Positions 16,369 to 25,371 of a stretch of DNA of 59,140 bases are shown here, piece after piece. The position numbers and the translations under genes are program-made. The stretch's first letter is position 1. Each line of letters begins with the position of its first letter. This DNA comes from Alphaproteobacteria bacterium (GTDB lineage Bacteria; Pseudomonadota; Alphaproteobacteria; Rickettsiales; JABCZZ01), in NCBI GenBank assembly GCA_013286285.1, contig JABDGA010000005.1:1-59140 (forward strand). The letters are read 5' to 3'. Below the pieces are notes generated by a model. That model was not told the origin of the DNA and ran no database searches. It saw nothing but the letters and a program-made list of their open reading frames with translations.

Positions 16369-17214
16369 ATGCCGCAAGCTGTAGCAGAGCCGTCCGCAAA
16401 TAGTTGGTTAAGGCAGGCCGCAGAGGAAGCCGCTCAGGATGTTCAATCGGAAAGGGATATTCTCGATGAAAATTTCCGGCGTGGTTTCGTTCAGAAATGC
16501 TTTAGAATGCTGACGGAACAACAGGGATTGAGCTATCAAATTGCCGATTTAGCCCAAGGAGGAGTACTGATTACCGTAGCCCCAAGGGCTAATCCTAAAG
16601 ATCCTTCCAAGCTGATTTTGGACGATAAAAATACTAGTGAAGATAATATGATATCCTTAATTCAGCGCGCATTAGGCCATATACCCCTCATACAAGAGCA
16701 ATTTAATGGCCTGCTCCCTCCGGAAGATAAAGCGATTAAGGAGCTTGAGGAAGTGATTAGAAGCAATGGTGATAAGGCGACAGAACGGGCAATAATGGAG
16801 AATTATGCAAGACTAAAAGCAGCGCAACCAGAGACGAATGTTAAATTTTTTCCTCAAGACAAGGAAAGCAAAACGATACAATTGGAGCTAAAAGGAATCA
16901 AAACAAAAGATTTATTTGATTCTATCATAGCTGCTGCCGCGACTCTGGATCAACTGCCTATTGTAAATGCGTCCCAGCCAGATATGCATAGCATACAGGG
17001 ACAACCCCAGATGGCTATGCAAGCGCAGAATCCACCGTCCCAGCCTCAATATTATGTACCACAACAACCTCCTCACCCACAAATGCAACCTCCGCCTCAA
17101 AATATGGCACAGTCACAGCAACAGCAGCTGAGACAACCAAGGCCTGCTATAAACGAATGTTCGTCGGCACCCGCTGCTCAGCAGTCAAGAGTAGTAGTCG
17201 CAAGCGCGGGTTGA
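16369..17214 (+). CDS. Unknown protein with Pro/Gln-rich tail
   Basis: A 281-residue protein with no signal peptide or membrane segment. Residues 1-200 look like a mixed helix/strand soluble domain, starting with an acidic helix (LRQAAEEAAQDVQSERDILD). From about residue 205 it becomes a Pro/Gln/Met-rich low-complexity tail (PSQPQYYVPQQPPHPQMQPP). A strong Shine-Dalgarno (GAGGGGA) precedes the ATG, and TATAAA lies about 40 nt upstream, so it probably has its own promoter. It occupies the place where hscA would be expected and is more AT-rich than the isc genes. No family recognised. Confidence 0.7.
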   Translation: MPQAVAEPSANSWLRQAAEEAAQDVQSERDILDENFRRGFVQKCFRMLTEQQGLSYQIADLAQGGVLITVAPRANPKDPSKLILDDKNTSEDNMISLIQRALGHIPLIQEQFNGLLPPEDKAIKELEEVIRSNGDKATERAIMENYARLKAAQPETNVKFFPQDKESKTIQLELKGIKTKDLFDSIIAAAATLDQLPIVNASQPDMHSIQGQPQMAMQAQNPPSQPQYYVPQQPPHPQMQPPPQNMAQSQQQQLRQPRPAINECSSAPAAQQSRVVVASAG

Positions 17215-17249
17215 TTCTGCCTGCGATTGTGCATAGTATTTATTTCACT

Positions 17250-17375
17250 ATGGATAATCGCTCAGCACAACATAAAAAATCCGGTCGTAAGGCAGCAGAT
17301 ACGCAGAAAAAACTCGCGGCAGCGCTCAAACGCAATCTGCTTAGGCGTAAGCAGGCATCTGTGAAGAAAAAATAA
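17250..17375 (+). CDS. Small basic protein, 41 residues
   Basis: The ORF track starts at 17157 within the previous gene, but MDNRSAQHKKSGRKAADTQK at 17250 is the likely start, giving 41 residues. The sequence is strongly basic, ending LAAALKRNLLRRKQASVKKK. From memory, short proteins with an AALRxNLxRRK pattern occur in many alphaproteobacteria, often near murA; the function is unknown and RNA or membrane binding is only a guess. No clear ribosome binding site is visible and it converges closely with ppdK (4-nt gap). Confidence 0.5.
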   Translation: MDNRSAQHKKSGRKAADTQKKLAAALKRNLLRRKQASVKKK

Positions 17376-17379
17376 TGAA

Positions 17380-20079
17380 CTACGCTGCGGCGGCTTTTTT
17401 CACTTTGCTGTGAATGGCGGCCTGCGCTGCAGCCAGGCGGGCAATCGGTACACGGTAAGGTGAGCAGGATACGTAATTGAGCCCTGTGTTCTGGCAGAAT
17501 GCGATGGAAGCCGGATCACCGCCATGTTCGCCGCAGATTCCCAGCTTGATATCACTTCTGGCCTTGCGTCCGCGTTCAGCGGCAATCTGGATCAGTTCAC
17601 CCACGCCATCCTGATCCAGGGTGACGAACGGATCGCTTTCCAGCACGTTTTTCTGCTTATAGATTTCAATGAAAGATGCGGCGTCATCGCGTGAAAGCCC
17701 CAGTGTCGTTTGCGTCAGGTCATTCGTACCGAAACTGAAAAATTCAGCATGCGCTGCTATTTCCTGCGCCCGAAGCGCTGCGCGCGGTAGCTCAATCATC
17801 GTGCCGACAAGATATTCCACCTTAACACCCGTTTCATGCGCTACGGCAGCGGCGGTATCGTCCACCAGACGTTTCAGCGTTTCCAGCTCTTTAGGATTCA
17901 TTACCAGCGGGATCATAATCTCGGGGATGACTTTTTCCTTGCTTGCCTTGGCTATTTCACTGGCGGCCTCAAATATGGCGCGCGCCTGCATTTCGTAGAT
18001 TTCCGGGTAGGTAATGCCCAAACGGCAGCCACGATGGCCAAGCATCGGGTTGGTTTCATGCAGGGCATTGGCACGGGCTTTAACGTGTTCCACCGTAACG
18101 CCGGATGCTTTTGCCACTTCCTTAATTTCGGCATCGCTATGTGGCAGGAATTCGTGCAGCGGCGGATCGAGCAGGCGAATAGTGACCGGCAGGCCGGCCA
18201 TAATGCGGAATATTTCAGCAAAATCCTTACGCTGCATCGGCAACAATTTTGCCAGTGCGGCTTTACGTTTCTCCACGGTTTCTGAAACGATCATCTCGCG
18301 CATGACGATAATGCGGTCCGCATCGAAAAACATATGCTCAGTGCGGCAGAGGCCAATGCCTTCCGCGCCGAATTTACGTGCGGTGGAAGCATCCAGCGGC
18401 GTTTCCGCGTTGGCGCGGATTTTTAAGGTACGCGACTCGTCTGCCCAGCGCATGAGCATGGCAAAGTCACCGGAAAGCTGCGGCTGAATGGTAGCCACAG
18501 AACCGAGGAATACTTCGCCGCTTGAGCCGTTGATGGTAATAAAGTCCCCTTCCTTGATGGTCTTGCCACCGGCCTTGAAGGTTTTAGCGGCATAGTCTAT
18601 TTTGACCTCGCCTGCGCCGGATACGCAGGGTTTACCCATGCCACGCGCTACCACTGCCGCATGCGATGTCATGCCGCCGCGTGCGGTGAGGATACCTTGT
18701 GCCGCATGCATGCCGTGAATATCTTCCGGTGAGGTTTCAATACGCACCAGGATGACTTTTTCCTTATGGTGTGCCCTGCGCTCGGCCTCTTCGGCGGAAA
18801 ACACGACGATGCCTGCCGCCGCCCCCGGAGAGGCTGGCAGGCCGCGCGCCAGTACGGTTTTACCGGCATTGGGATCCAGAGTGGGGTGGAGCAATTGATC
18901 CAGCGCCAGCGGATCCACACGTTCCAACGCCTGTTGTTGGGTAATGAGTTTTTCCTCCACCATGTCCACCGCGATTTTGATGCTGGCGGCGGCAGTGCGT
19001 TTGCCATTGCGGGTCTGCAGCATCCATAATTTGCGGTTTTGTACCGTAAATTCAATGTCCTGCATGTCGCGGTAATGTTTTTCCAGCTTCTGGTAGATCT
19101 TCACCAATTCGCCGTAAACGTCCGGCATGACTTCTTCCATGCTCGGCAGATCGCCGCCGCTGGTTTCTTTGCCTTTAATCGTAAGTGGCTGCGGCGTACG
19201 GATACCTGCCACAACATCTTCGCCTTGCGCATTGACCAAAAATTCGCCGTAAAACGCCTTTTCGCCCGTGGACGGGTTGCGCGTGAATGCCACGCCGGTG
19301 GCGCAGTCATTGCCCATATTGCCGAACACCATGGACTGTACATTGACCGCGGTTCCCCAGTTTTCCGGGATGTCATGCAGGCGGCGGTAGGTAATGGCGC
19401 GCGCGTTCATCCAGGAGTCGAATACTGCCTGAATCGCGCCCCAGAGCTGCTCTTCCACCGATTGCGGGAAGGGTTTGCCGAGTTCTTTCTCTACTTTATC
19501 CTTATATTCCTGAGTCAGTGCTTTTAAAGCATGATCATCAAGATCGGTATCAAGATGCATGCTGCCGCTATTACCATCATATTTTTTTGCCTCCAGTAAT
19601 TCTTCAAAGTGATAATGATCAATGCCTAAAACAACGTCCGAATACATCTGGATAAACCGGCGGTAGGAATCATAGGCAAAACGCGGATTTCCGGTTTTAG
19701 CCGCTAAGGCTTCCACGGTTTTATCGTTCAGGCCCAGATTCAGTACCGTATCCATCATCCCCGGCATGGATGCGCGTGCGCCGGAGCGTACCGACACGAG
19801 CAGGGGATTGCTCATATCGCCAAACTTCGCGCCTACCGCTTTTTCAACGGCGGCAAGGGCATTTTTTACTTCTGTTTTAAGGCCTTCCGGCAGTTTCTTG
19901 CCCTGGGCGTAATAGGCGATACAGACTTCAGTGGTAATGGTGAATCCGGGAGGCACCGGCAATCCAAGTGCGCACATTTCCGCAAGATTCGCCCCCTTGC
20001 CGCCGAGCAGGTTTTTCATGTCCGCCTTGCCTTCGGCAAAGCCGTCCCCAAAACTGTAAACGTATTTTCCTGCCATCAC
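17380..20079 (-). CDS. ppdK: Pyruvate, phosphate dikinase
   Basis: An 899-residue enzyme that interconverts pyruvate, ATP and phosphate with PEP, AMP and pyrophosphate. Three parts are clear: the N-terminal nucleotide-binding domain (FGDGFAEGKADMKNLLGGKG near the start, then SGARASMPGMMDTVLNLGLN), the central swivelling domain with the catalytic histidine in GGMTSHAAVVARGMGKPCVSG, and the C-terminal PEP-binding barrel (EGIGLCRTEHMF, then LGICGEHGGDP with the catalytic Cys). The length is normal. It stands alone with a 213-nt upstream gap shared with the divergent GH16 gene. Confidence 0.97.
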   Translation of the reverse strand: MMAGKYVYSFGDGFAEGKADMKNLLGGKGANLAEMCALGLPVPPGFTITTEVCIAYYAQGKKLPEGLKTEVKNALAAVEKAVGAKFGDMSNPLLVSVRSGARASMPGMMDTVLNLGLNDKTVEALAAKTGNPRFAYDSYRRFIQMYSDVVLGIDHYHFEELLEAKKYDGNSGSMHLDTDLDDHALKALTQEYKDKVEKELGKPFPQSVEEQLWGAIQAVFDSWMNARAITYRRLHDIPENWGTAVNVQSMVFGNMGNDCATGVAFTRNPSTGEKAFYGEFLVNAQGEDVVAGIRTPQPLTIKGKETSGGDLPSMEEVMPDVYGELVKIYQKLEKHYRDMQDIEFTVQNRKLWMLQTRNGKRTAAASIKIAVDMVEEKLITQQQALERVDPLALDQLLHPTLDPNAGKTVLARGLPASPGAAAGIVVFSAEEAERRAHHKEKVILVRIETSPEDIHGMHAAQGILTARGGMTSHAAVVARGMGKPCVSGAGEVKIDYAAKTFKAGGKTIKEGDFITINGSSGEVFLGSVATIQPQLSGDFAMLMRWADESRTLKIRANAETPLDASTARKFGAEGIGLCRTEHMFFDADRIIVMREMIVSETVEKRKAALAKLLPMQRKDFAEIFRIMAGLPVTIRLLDPPLHEFLPHSDAEIKEVAKASGVTVEHVKARANALHETNPMLGHRGCRLGITYPEIYEMQARAIFEAASEIAKASKEKVIPEIMIPLVMNPKELETLKRLVDDTAAAVAHETGVKVEYLVGTMIELPRAALRAQEIAAHAEFFSFGTNDLTQTTLGLSRDDAASFIEIYKQKNVLESDPFVTLDQDGVGELIQIAAERGRKARSDIKLGICGEHGGDPASIAFCQNTGLNYVSCSPYRVPIARLAAAQAAIHSKVKKAAAA

Positions 20080-20174
20080 AAAACCCTATGCTAAGCCAGT
20101 TTTCGTGCGCCCCACATACACGCAAAGCGGCTGAGAGTCAATATCCGCTTGTTTAAAACTGCTCCGGCCATAAT

Positions 20175-20194
20175 GCCCTTTCAGGGCTTTATTT
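20175..20194 (+). other. Small hairpin followed by a T-rich stretch
   Basis: GCCCT-TTC-AGGGC followed by TTTATTTAT has the shape of a weak intrinsic terminator on the plus strand. There is no plus-strand gene upstream of it (ppdK is divergent), so it may belong to the 5' leader of ppdK or to an unseen small transcript. Confidence 0.3.
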
Positions 20195-20316
20195 ATAGAG
20201 GAGAGGTTGTTTTGTCCCTGATGTTAATAAATAATTCATGTAATTCTGATACAAAAGGGTAATAAGCGCCGATATAATTAAGTGTCGCCGTATTGGCCTG
20301 GGGCAGGAAAAAGCAG

Positions 20317-21600
20317 ATGAAAAACCTTAATTGCAGGACATGGAATTCCATAGCGACAGGCATTATGATTGCCGGATTGATTGCGGGAGGGGGGCTCACA
20401 GGACAGGATTCTGCCATTGCGGCAACGCATCATTCCGCTTCATCTGGTCAACCGATGCCGGTAGGTGATATTCCCGGATGGCACCAGATTTTTACCGATG
20501 ATTTTGAAACAAATGTGCCGGTCGGCGGGTTCAGCGGGTGCGATGCGTCCAAGGGAAGATGTTCTGGGCTTCCCTCCGATGTACAGGCGAAATGGTTTGC
20601 CTACCCTGACGGTTGGCCGGACACCAGCAAGAATGGCACTTACTATCCGTCTAAAGTGATGAGTATTGCAAATGGTATGATGAACTTACATCTTCATACT
20701 GAAAACGGCATGCATATGGTGTCTGCTCCTGTGCCGATATTGCCCGGCGCTACCGGCAGCGGTGGGGGGCTGCTGCATGGCCGGTATGTCATCCGCTTTC
20801 AGGCGACCTCTGTTCCCGGATATAAAACCGCATGGCTGCTCTGGCCGGACAGCGAGGTGTGGCCCCGCGATGGAGAAATAGATTTTCCTGAGGGGGATTT
20901 AAATAGCACGATCGGTGCATTCATGCACAGGCAGAATGGCACATCGGGCGGTGATCAGGATGGCTACAGCACGCAAAGCACGTATACGTCATGGCATACT
21001 GCTGTCATTGAGTGGCTGCCTGACCGGCTTACGCTTATCCTCGACGGGCAGACGATTGGAAATTCAACCGATCGTATACCGAATACTCCCATGCATTGGG
21101 TTATCCAGACGGAAACTTCTCTGAGTGGCGTTACTCCCAGCGATGATGCAGTAGGGGATGTGCAAATAGATTGGGTTGCCGTGTACGTACCTTCTGATAC
21201 GTTTGCGCCTGCACCTGCCCCGACTTCAGTTCCAATTCCCACTCCGACCCCGGCTCCTGTGTCTCCCACTTCTGACCCTACCGCAGCGCCCGTTTCTATC
21301 ATTATTCCTCCTACCACCAGTACCAATAGTGGCGCGGGCGATTTACAGGCGATATTAGCGGAATTGCAGCAACTCGAATTGAAAATCACCCTATTGTTAC
21401 AGGAAATGAGCGCAAAACTGGGCAGTGCAAAGTCAGGAAATAGCACCCAGGTTCCTTCTGCCGGTGAGGGGGCCACGGGTACGGCTATTTCTCCCTCTCC
21501 TGTTCCCACCCCTACGCCACCTCACAGTATTGTTCCGGTCTTACGCCCGCATCCGTTCCCAACCGTATCTCCCTGCAAAGGGGAATTTAATTGTTCTTAA
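20317..21600 (+). CDS. Secreted glycoside hydrolase family 16 protein
   Basis: Start taken at the ATG 20317 (MKNLNCRT), which has AGGA 8 nt upstream; the track start is a TTG further up. The 427-residue product has a signal peptide ending near SAIAA. The catalytic domain covers about residues 45-300 and contains DGEIDFPEGDL, the GH16 active-site pattern with two acid residues in ExDxxE. GH16 enzymes cut beta-1,3 or beta-1,4 glucans or galactans. After it come a Pro/Thr-rich linker (PIPTPTPAPVSPT), a short coiled coil (LAELQQLELKITLLLQEM) and a second Pro-rich tail. It may process the cell's own polysaccharide or attack an external glucan. Confidence 0.82.
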   Translation: MKNLNCRTWNSIATGIMIAGLIAGGGLTGQDSAIAATHHSASSGQPMPVGDIPGWHQIFTDDFETNVPVGGFSGCDASKGRCSGLPSDVQAKWFAYPDGWPDTSKNGTYYPSKVMSIANGMMNLHLHTENGMHMVSAPVPILPGATGSGGGLLHGRYVIRFQATSVPGYKTAWLLWPDSEVWPRDGEIDFPEGDLNSTIGAFMHRQNGTSGGDQDGYSTQSTYTSWHTAVIEWLPDRLTLILDGQTIGNSTDRIPNTPMHWVIQTETSLSGVTPSDDAVGDVQIDWVAVYVPSDTFAPAPAPTSVPIPTPTPAPVSPTSDPTAAPVSIIIPPTTSTNSGAGDLQAILAELQQLELKITLLLQEMSAKLGSAKSGNSTQVPSAGEGATGTAISPSPVPTPTPPHSIVPVLRPHPFPTVSPCKGEFNCS

Positions 21601-21623
21601 CCAGCGAGGGGTGACGGTACCCA

Positions 21624-23639
21624 TCAGCCGTCTATCAGGGAAAAATCCGCTATGGCATCCATGGTTGCCCTAATGCGTGCCAGAAGGTTCAGGCGATGCA
21701 TGCGGAGCTCTTTATTTTCGCAATTGACCATGATCTTATCAAAAAAGCGATCTATCTGCTCACGGAGCGTGGAAAGCGTGTTCATGGCCTCGATATAGTG
21801 CTCATTATCATAGAGGTCGTATAATTTATCCGCGAGTTGGGTCAGGAACGCAGAAAGTTCCTTTTCCTCCTTTTCTACCAAAGCTTCCGGGTTCAGTCCG
21901 TTGCTTGTATAGCTGGCTTTGTCCTTCTTCTCTTCTATATGCACTATATTGACGGCGCGTTTATAGGCGATAAGCAGGTTGGTGCCGTTATAGGAAAAAA
22001 TGAAATCCTGCACCGCTTTGGCACGGGCGACGACACGGACCAGGTCGTCGTCGCCATTGGCCATGACTGCTTTGATGACGTCGGAGCGTGTGCCCTCATC
22101 TTTCAACTGGACTATCAGGCGATCCGAGAAGAAAGAGACTAATTCCTCATTCAGGAATTTCGTAAGCGGCAGGCGCAGGTTGTTTTCCAGAATAATCCTG
22201 ATAATTCCAAGCGCGGAACGGCGCAGGGCGAACGGATCCTTGGAGCCCGTAGGTTTTTCGCCTGCTGTAAACATGGAAATCAGCGTATCCAGCTTATCTG
22301 CCAGCGCCACACATATGGAAACTGGCACTTTGGGAGTGGGCGAGTCCGGCCCCAGCGGCAGGTAATGGTCGCGAATGGCATCTGCCACTGCGTCAGATTC
22401 TTTCTGAAAACGTGCATAATAACGTCCCATGACGCCCTGCAGCTCAGGGAATTCCCCGACCATCCCAGTGACCAGATCGGTTTTACAGAGCTGCGCGGTA
22501 CGTTCAACCTGTCTTTTGTCTGCATTCGGCACGTATTCTGCCAATTTAATCGCCAGGGTTTTTATGCGATCGACCTTATCGGCAATGGTTCCGATTTTAG
22601 CGTGGAAGGTGACGTGCTTTAACCCTTCTCCCCATTGTTCTAGCGTCTTCTTGCGATCCTGATCGAAGAAGAAACGGCCATCAGCAAGGCGCGCGCGCAG
22701 TACCCGTTCATTCCCGGCGATAATCGCCTTGCCGGGATCCAACGTCACCATATTGGAGGTAATGAGGAATTTATTGGAGAAGGCGCCATCCGGGGTGAAC
22801 AGCGCAAAATATTTCTGATGGGTGCGCATCTCGGAAACCAGCACTTCCCACGGCAGATCCATGAACTTTTCGTCTATGGTGCCGACCAGCACATTGGGAT
22901 ATTCCACTAGTCCGTTTACTTCGTTCAGCAGCCCGTCATCCTTTTTAAGTTTGAGGCCATGTTTGGCCGCACATGCCTCAAGCTGCCTGACTATCTCGGC
23001 TTTGCGCTTCTGCGGATCCGCGATGACATTGGCTGCCAGCAGCTTATTTTCATATTGTTCCGCATGCCCGATGATAATAGCCTTGGGCGCAAGGAAACGA
23101 TGGCCATAAGTGAGACCCCCGGCTTTGACTCCGGCAAATTCCACCGGCACGATCTTATCGCCAAGCAGGCAGGCGATGGAATGTAATGGGCGCACCCAGC
23201 GCGTCGGATTGCTCCCCCAGCGCATGGATTTCGGCCAGGGAAAGCCGGCAAGGATTTTTTCTATGATGTCTTTCAGCAAAAGGGTGGCAGGCTGGCCTTT
23301 TTGAGGGATAACCGCGAAATAGACTTCATCTTTACCGATCATACGTTTCTCAAGGGTTTCGGCTGCAAGCCCTTCCTTGCGCAGGAACCCATCCAGTGCG
23401 GCCTGCGGTGCGCTGGTTTTGGGGCCTTTCTTTTCTACCGTGATATCCGGTTGCACTGCAGGAATGCTGCTGGCGGTAATAGCCAACCTGCGTGGCGTAA
23501 CAAAAGAGTGAACGGACTCGCATCGAAGCCCGGCTTCTTTCACCGCTTCCTCAAACGCGGCTTTTAAATGGCGTGCAGCCTCGGATTGCATCCGCGCAGG
23601 TATTTCTTCGGAAAAAAGTTCAAGCAGGAAAGATGGCAT
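21624..23639 (-). CDS. glyS: Glycyl-tRNA synthetase beta subunit
   Basis: A 671-residue beta subunit of the tetrameric bacterial glycyl-tRNA synthetase. The start [18 protein letters not shown] is characteristic. FLITSNMVTLDPGKAIIAGNERVLRARLADGRFFFDQDRK and the HD-like stretch further on are typical of GlyS, and the C-terminal region is the tRNA-binding domain. It is separated from the alpha-subunit gene glyQ by three unrelated genes but in the same coupled operon. The start overlaps the PAP2 stop by one nucleotide (TAATG). Confidence 0.97.
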   Translation of the reverse strand: MPSFLLELFSEEIPARMQSEAARHLKAAFEEAVKEAGLRCESVHSFVTPRRLAITASSIPAVQPDITVEKKGPKTSAPQAALDGFLRKEGLAAETLEKRMIGKDEVYFAVIPQKGQPATLLLKDIIEKILAGFPWPKSMRWGSNPTRWVRPLHSIACLLGDKIVPVEFAGVKAGGLTYGHRFLAPKAIIIGHAEQYENKLLAANVIADPQKRKAEIVRQLEACAAKHGLKLKKDDGLLNEVNGLVEYPNVLVGTIDEKFMDLPWEVLVSEMRTHQKYFALFTPDGAFSNKFLITSNMVTLDPGKAIIAGNERVLRARLADGRFFFDQDRKKTLEQWGEGLKHVTFHAKIGTIADKVDRIKTLAIKLAEYVPNADKRQVERTAQLCKTDLVTGMVGEFPELQGVMGRYYARFQKESDAVADAIRDHYLPLGPDSPTPKVPVSICVALADKLDTLISMFTAGEKPTGSKDPFALRRSALGIIRIILENNLRLPLTKFLNEELVSFFSDRLIVQLKDEGTRSDVIKAVMANGDDDLVRVVARAKAVQDFIFSYNGTNLLIAYKRAVNIVHIEEKKDKASYTSNGLNPEALVEKEEKELSAFLTQLADKLYDLYDNEHYIEAMNTLSTLREQIDRFFDKIMVNCENKELRMHRLNLLARIRATMDAIADFSLIDG

Positions 23640-24613
23640 TATCTAGGAACTCTAGGTGACATATGTATTTCTTTAGCGTTTTTTAAAGTTTTTTCAAAAG
23701 GAATAATCCGGTTAAGGACGGTTACTATTATACTTCCGATGATTATTCCTGCCATTGTATCCATAAAATAATGTCCGCCCTGTACCGGTGTGGCAAAAAG
23801 CATGATCAGATTCATTCCAACCATCAGGTAGCGTGGCAACAGGTATGTGAGGCTTCGTGCCGCAGCAATGGAAAAAACTGCTATCATGCTATGGAAAGAG
23901 GGAAATTCCGCCATTCCCTCGAATATGGAGGGCAGTACATGCATGGTATGGCTGCGCATGCCGTAATAGTCGTGCAGGTAGTTCAGTGATTCCGGGATGC
24001 CAATATGGGGAAATGCAGACGCGCTGATGGCATGATATTCAAAAGCAACCCTGGCGGGCCAGAACGTTGCAAGCATGACTGTAATGAAACCGCCTCCCAG
24101 AAAACTGATGGCAAATCGTTGCATCGCCGCATAGTTCTTAAGTAGAAATAAAAGCAGGAGCAGGAATAAAGTTTCTGGCCCCGTTGCGCCATAGCAAAAA
24201 CCGTAAATCCCGGCGACCAGCCCGTGATCATTCACCCAGGTAATATAAGACAGCCAGTCAAATCCCGGGATATAATCGAATATTTCAAGCGTTTCGTCTC
24301 TGAAGGGATAATCATACCAGGCGCCGAGATAGCTGATGCCTGCAAGCAGCAGAGAACCGACTATCATCTGGTTGGTCAGTTGCAGCCCTATATAAATGCC
24401 AAAGTCCTGGCGCGCATAGCGGTAAATGGCAGCGAGCACTCCGAGCGCTGAGAATACCAACATTGTAAACGGCAGGGTGGAGGCAGAGAGATGCATATGG
24501 GTGTCATGCATAAGAAATGCGTCGATAATCGCCACGAACAGCAGGAAAACCCACGTGTGAACAACAACGCTACATTGCTTTTCTGCTAGGGCGTTTCCGG
24601 CAAAATCGTTCAC
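23639..24613 (-). CDS. PAP2 superfamily membrane phosphatase
   Basis: A 324-residue polytopic membrane protein with about six to seven hydrophobic segments. The C-terminal half has the PAP2 pattern: [14 protein letters not shown] (the SxxH-type motif with active-site His) and [12 protein letters not shown], in which His acts as the nucleophile in the family. It most resembles the inositolphosphotransferase/Aur1-like branch, and would act on lipid phosphates or lipid-linked phosphates at the membrane. It is coupled on both sides (4-nt overlap with panD, 1 nt with glyS). Substrate unknown; a role in recycling lipid carriers is only a guess. Confidence 0.82.
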   Translation of the reverse strand: MNDFAGNALAEKQCSVVVHTWVFLLFVAIIDAFLMHDTHMHLSASTLPFTMLVFSALGVLAAIYRYARQDFGIYIGLQLTNQMIVGSLLLAGISYLGAWYDYPFRDETLEIFDYIPGFDWLSYITWVNDHGLVAGIYGFCYGATGPETLFLLLLLFLLKNYAAMQRFAISFLGGGFITVMLATFWPARVAFEYHAISASAFPHIGIPESLNYLHDYYGMRSHTMHVLPSIFEGMAEFPSFHSMIAVFSIAAARSLTYLLPRYLMVGMNLIMLFATPVQGGHYFMDTMAGIIIGSIIVTVLNRIIPFEKTLKNAKEIHMSPRVPR

Positions 24614-24966
24614 GATTTTTTTGGCTTGTTTTTATTGTCTACCGTGACAACAGCGGGTTTGTATTTTTTTGCTTCGGTTTCAGTCATGGAGGCGTATGCG
24701 CATATGATGACCAGATCACCTTTCTGTACCAGCCGTGCTGCGGCCCCGTTGACCTGGATATCTCCGTTGCCGCGTTTTTCGCCTTCTATGGCATAGGTGG
24801 TGAAGCGAGAACCCGCTGTAATATTAAGCACGTCCACCTGTTCATACGGAAGTATGCCTGACTTTTCCAGCAACAGCGGATCTATGGTGATGGAACCCTC
24901 ATAGTTGAGATCGCATGCGGTTACCGTTGCCCGGTGTATCTTCGCTTTAAGTAATGTTAAGATCAT
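24610..24966 (-). CDS. panD: Aspartate 1-decarboxylase proenzyme
   Basis: A 118-residue pyruvoyl enzyme that makes beta-alanine for pantothenate and coenzyme A. It is made as a proenzyme that cleaves itself between Gly24 and Ser25; here NYEGSITID (21-29) holds that site. Lys9 in [12 protein letters not shown] and the later [21 protein letters not shown] are also conserved. Its ATG overlaps the S23-gene stop by 4 nt (ATGA), and a heptamer array lies 12 nt upstream of the start, within the S23 coding end. No other pan gene is near. Confidence 0.95.
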   Translation of the reverse strand: MILTLLKAKIHRATVTACDLNYEGSITIDPLLLEKSGILPYEQVDVLNITAGSRFTTYAIEGEKRGNGDIQVNGAAARLVQKGDLVIICAYASMTETEAKKYKPAVVTVDNKNKPKKS

Positions 24967-25367
24967 ACGTCTATGTTCTCAAAGGTTTCAGGTGTCAGGT
25001 TTCTGGTGTCAACAGAAAGTGATTTTCTAAGGCCATTTAACATACGGCCTATTTCGCCTGTTTGCAATAATATGACGTTTTGTTGCTCTTCCCCAATGTA
25101 TCCTAATTCATAAGCAATGATGATATGCGTTTCCAGCTCAGCCAAAGAACCATAGGATATTTTAAGGAAATTCAGGAACTCTTTTACTGTATTGCGGCTT
25201 CTGCCTTCAGCGATGTTTGCCGGGATTGATACGGAAGCCCGGCGAATCTGGTTGGTTAGTCCATAAAGCTCTTCTTTAGGAAATCCATGGGTTATGCCAT
25301 AAGATGCTTTCACCAATTGAATAGATTTTTTCCATACTTCAAGATCTCTATAACTTTGTACCGCCAT
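24963..25367 (-). CDS. Four-helix-bundle protein (23S rRNA intervening-sequence / S23 family)
   Basis: Start taken at 25367 ([19 protein letters not shown]), 4 nt after the glyQ stop; the longer ORF runs back through repeats into glyQ. The 134-residue product has the family pattern: YRDLEVWKK, then [27 protein letters not shown], then [19 protein letters not shown]. These all-helical proteins form pentamers; they are found inside 23S rRNA intervening sequences and as free genes, and relatives act as accessory proteins in diversity-generating retroelements. Function here is unknown. The last residues [16 protein letters not shown] are partly translated heptamer repeats. Flanking inverted arrays suggest a mobile cassette. 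Confidence 0.88.
   Translation of the reverse strand: MAVQSYRDLEVWKKSIQLVKASYGITHGFPKEELYGLTNQIRRASVSIPANIAEGRSRNTVKEFLNFLKISYGSLAELETHIIIAYELGYIGEEQQNVILLQTGEIGRMLNGLRKSLSVDTRNLTPETFENIDV
24979..25013 (-). repeat. Heptamer array between S23 gene and panD
   Basis: On the plus strand TCAAAGG, TTTCAGG, TGTCAGG, TTTCTGG and TGTCAAC follow with a 7-nt period. On the coding strand this reads as CCTGACA-type words ending 12 nt before the panD start. It is inverted relative to the array at 25376-25403, so the S23 gene lies between inverted repeats. Confidence 0.75.
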
Positions 25368-25371
25368 AGCC

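Noticed and set aside
20080-20316. Small RNA or riboswitch between ppdK and GH16
   Set aside because: Only one short hairpin with a weak T-tract; no known riboswitch core and no conserved structure visible.
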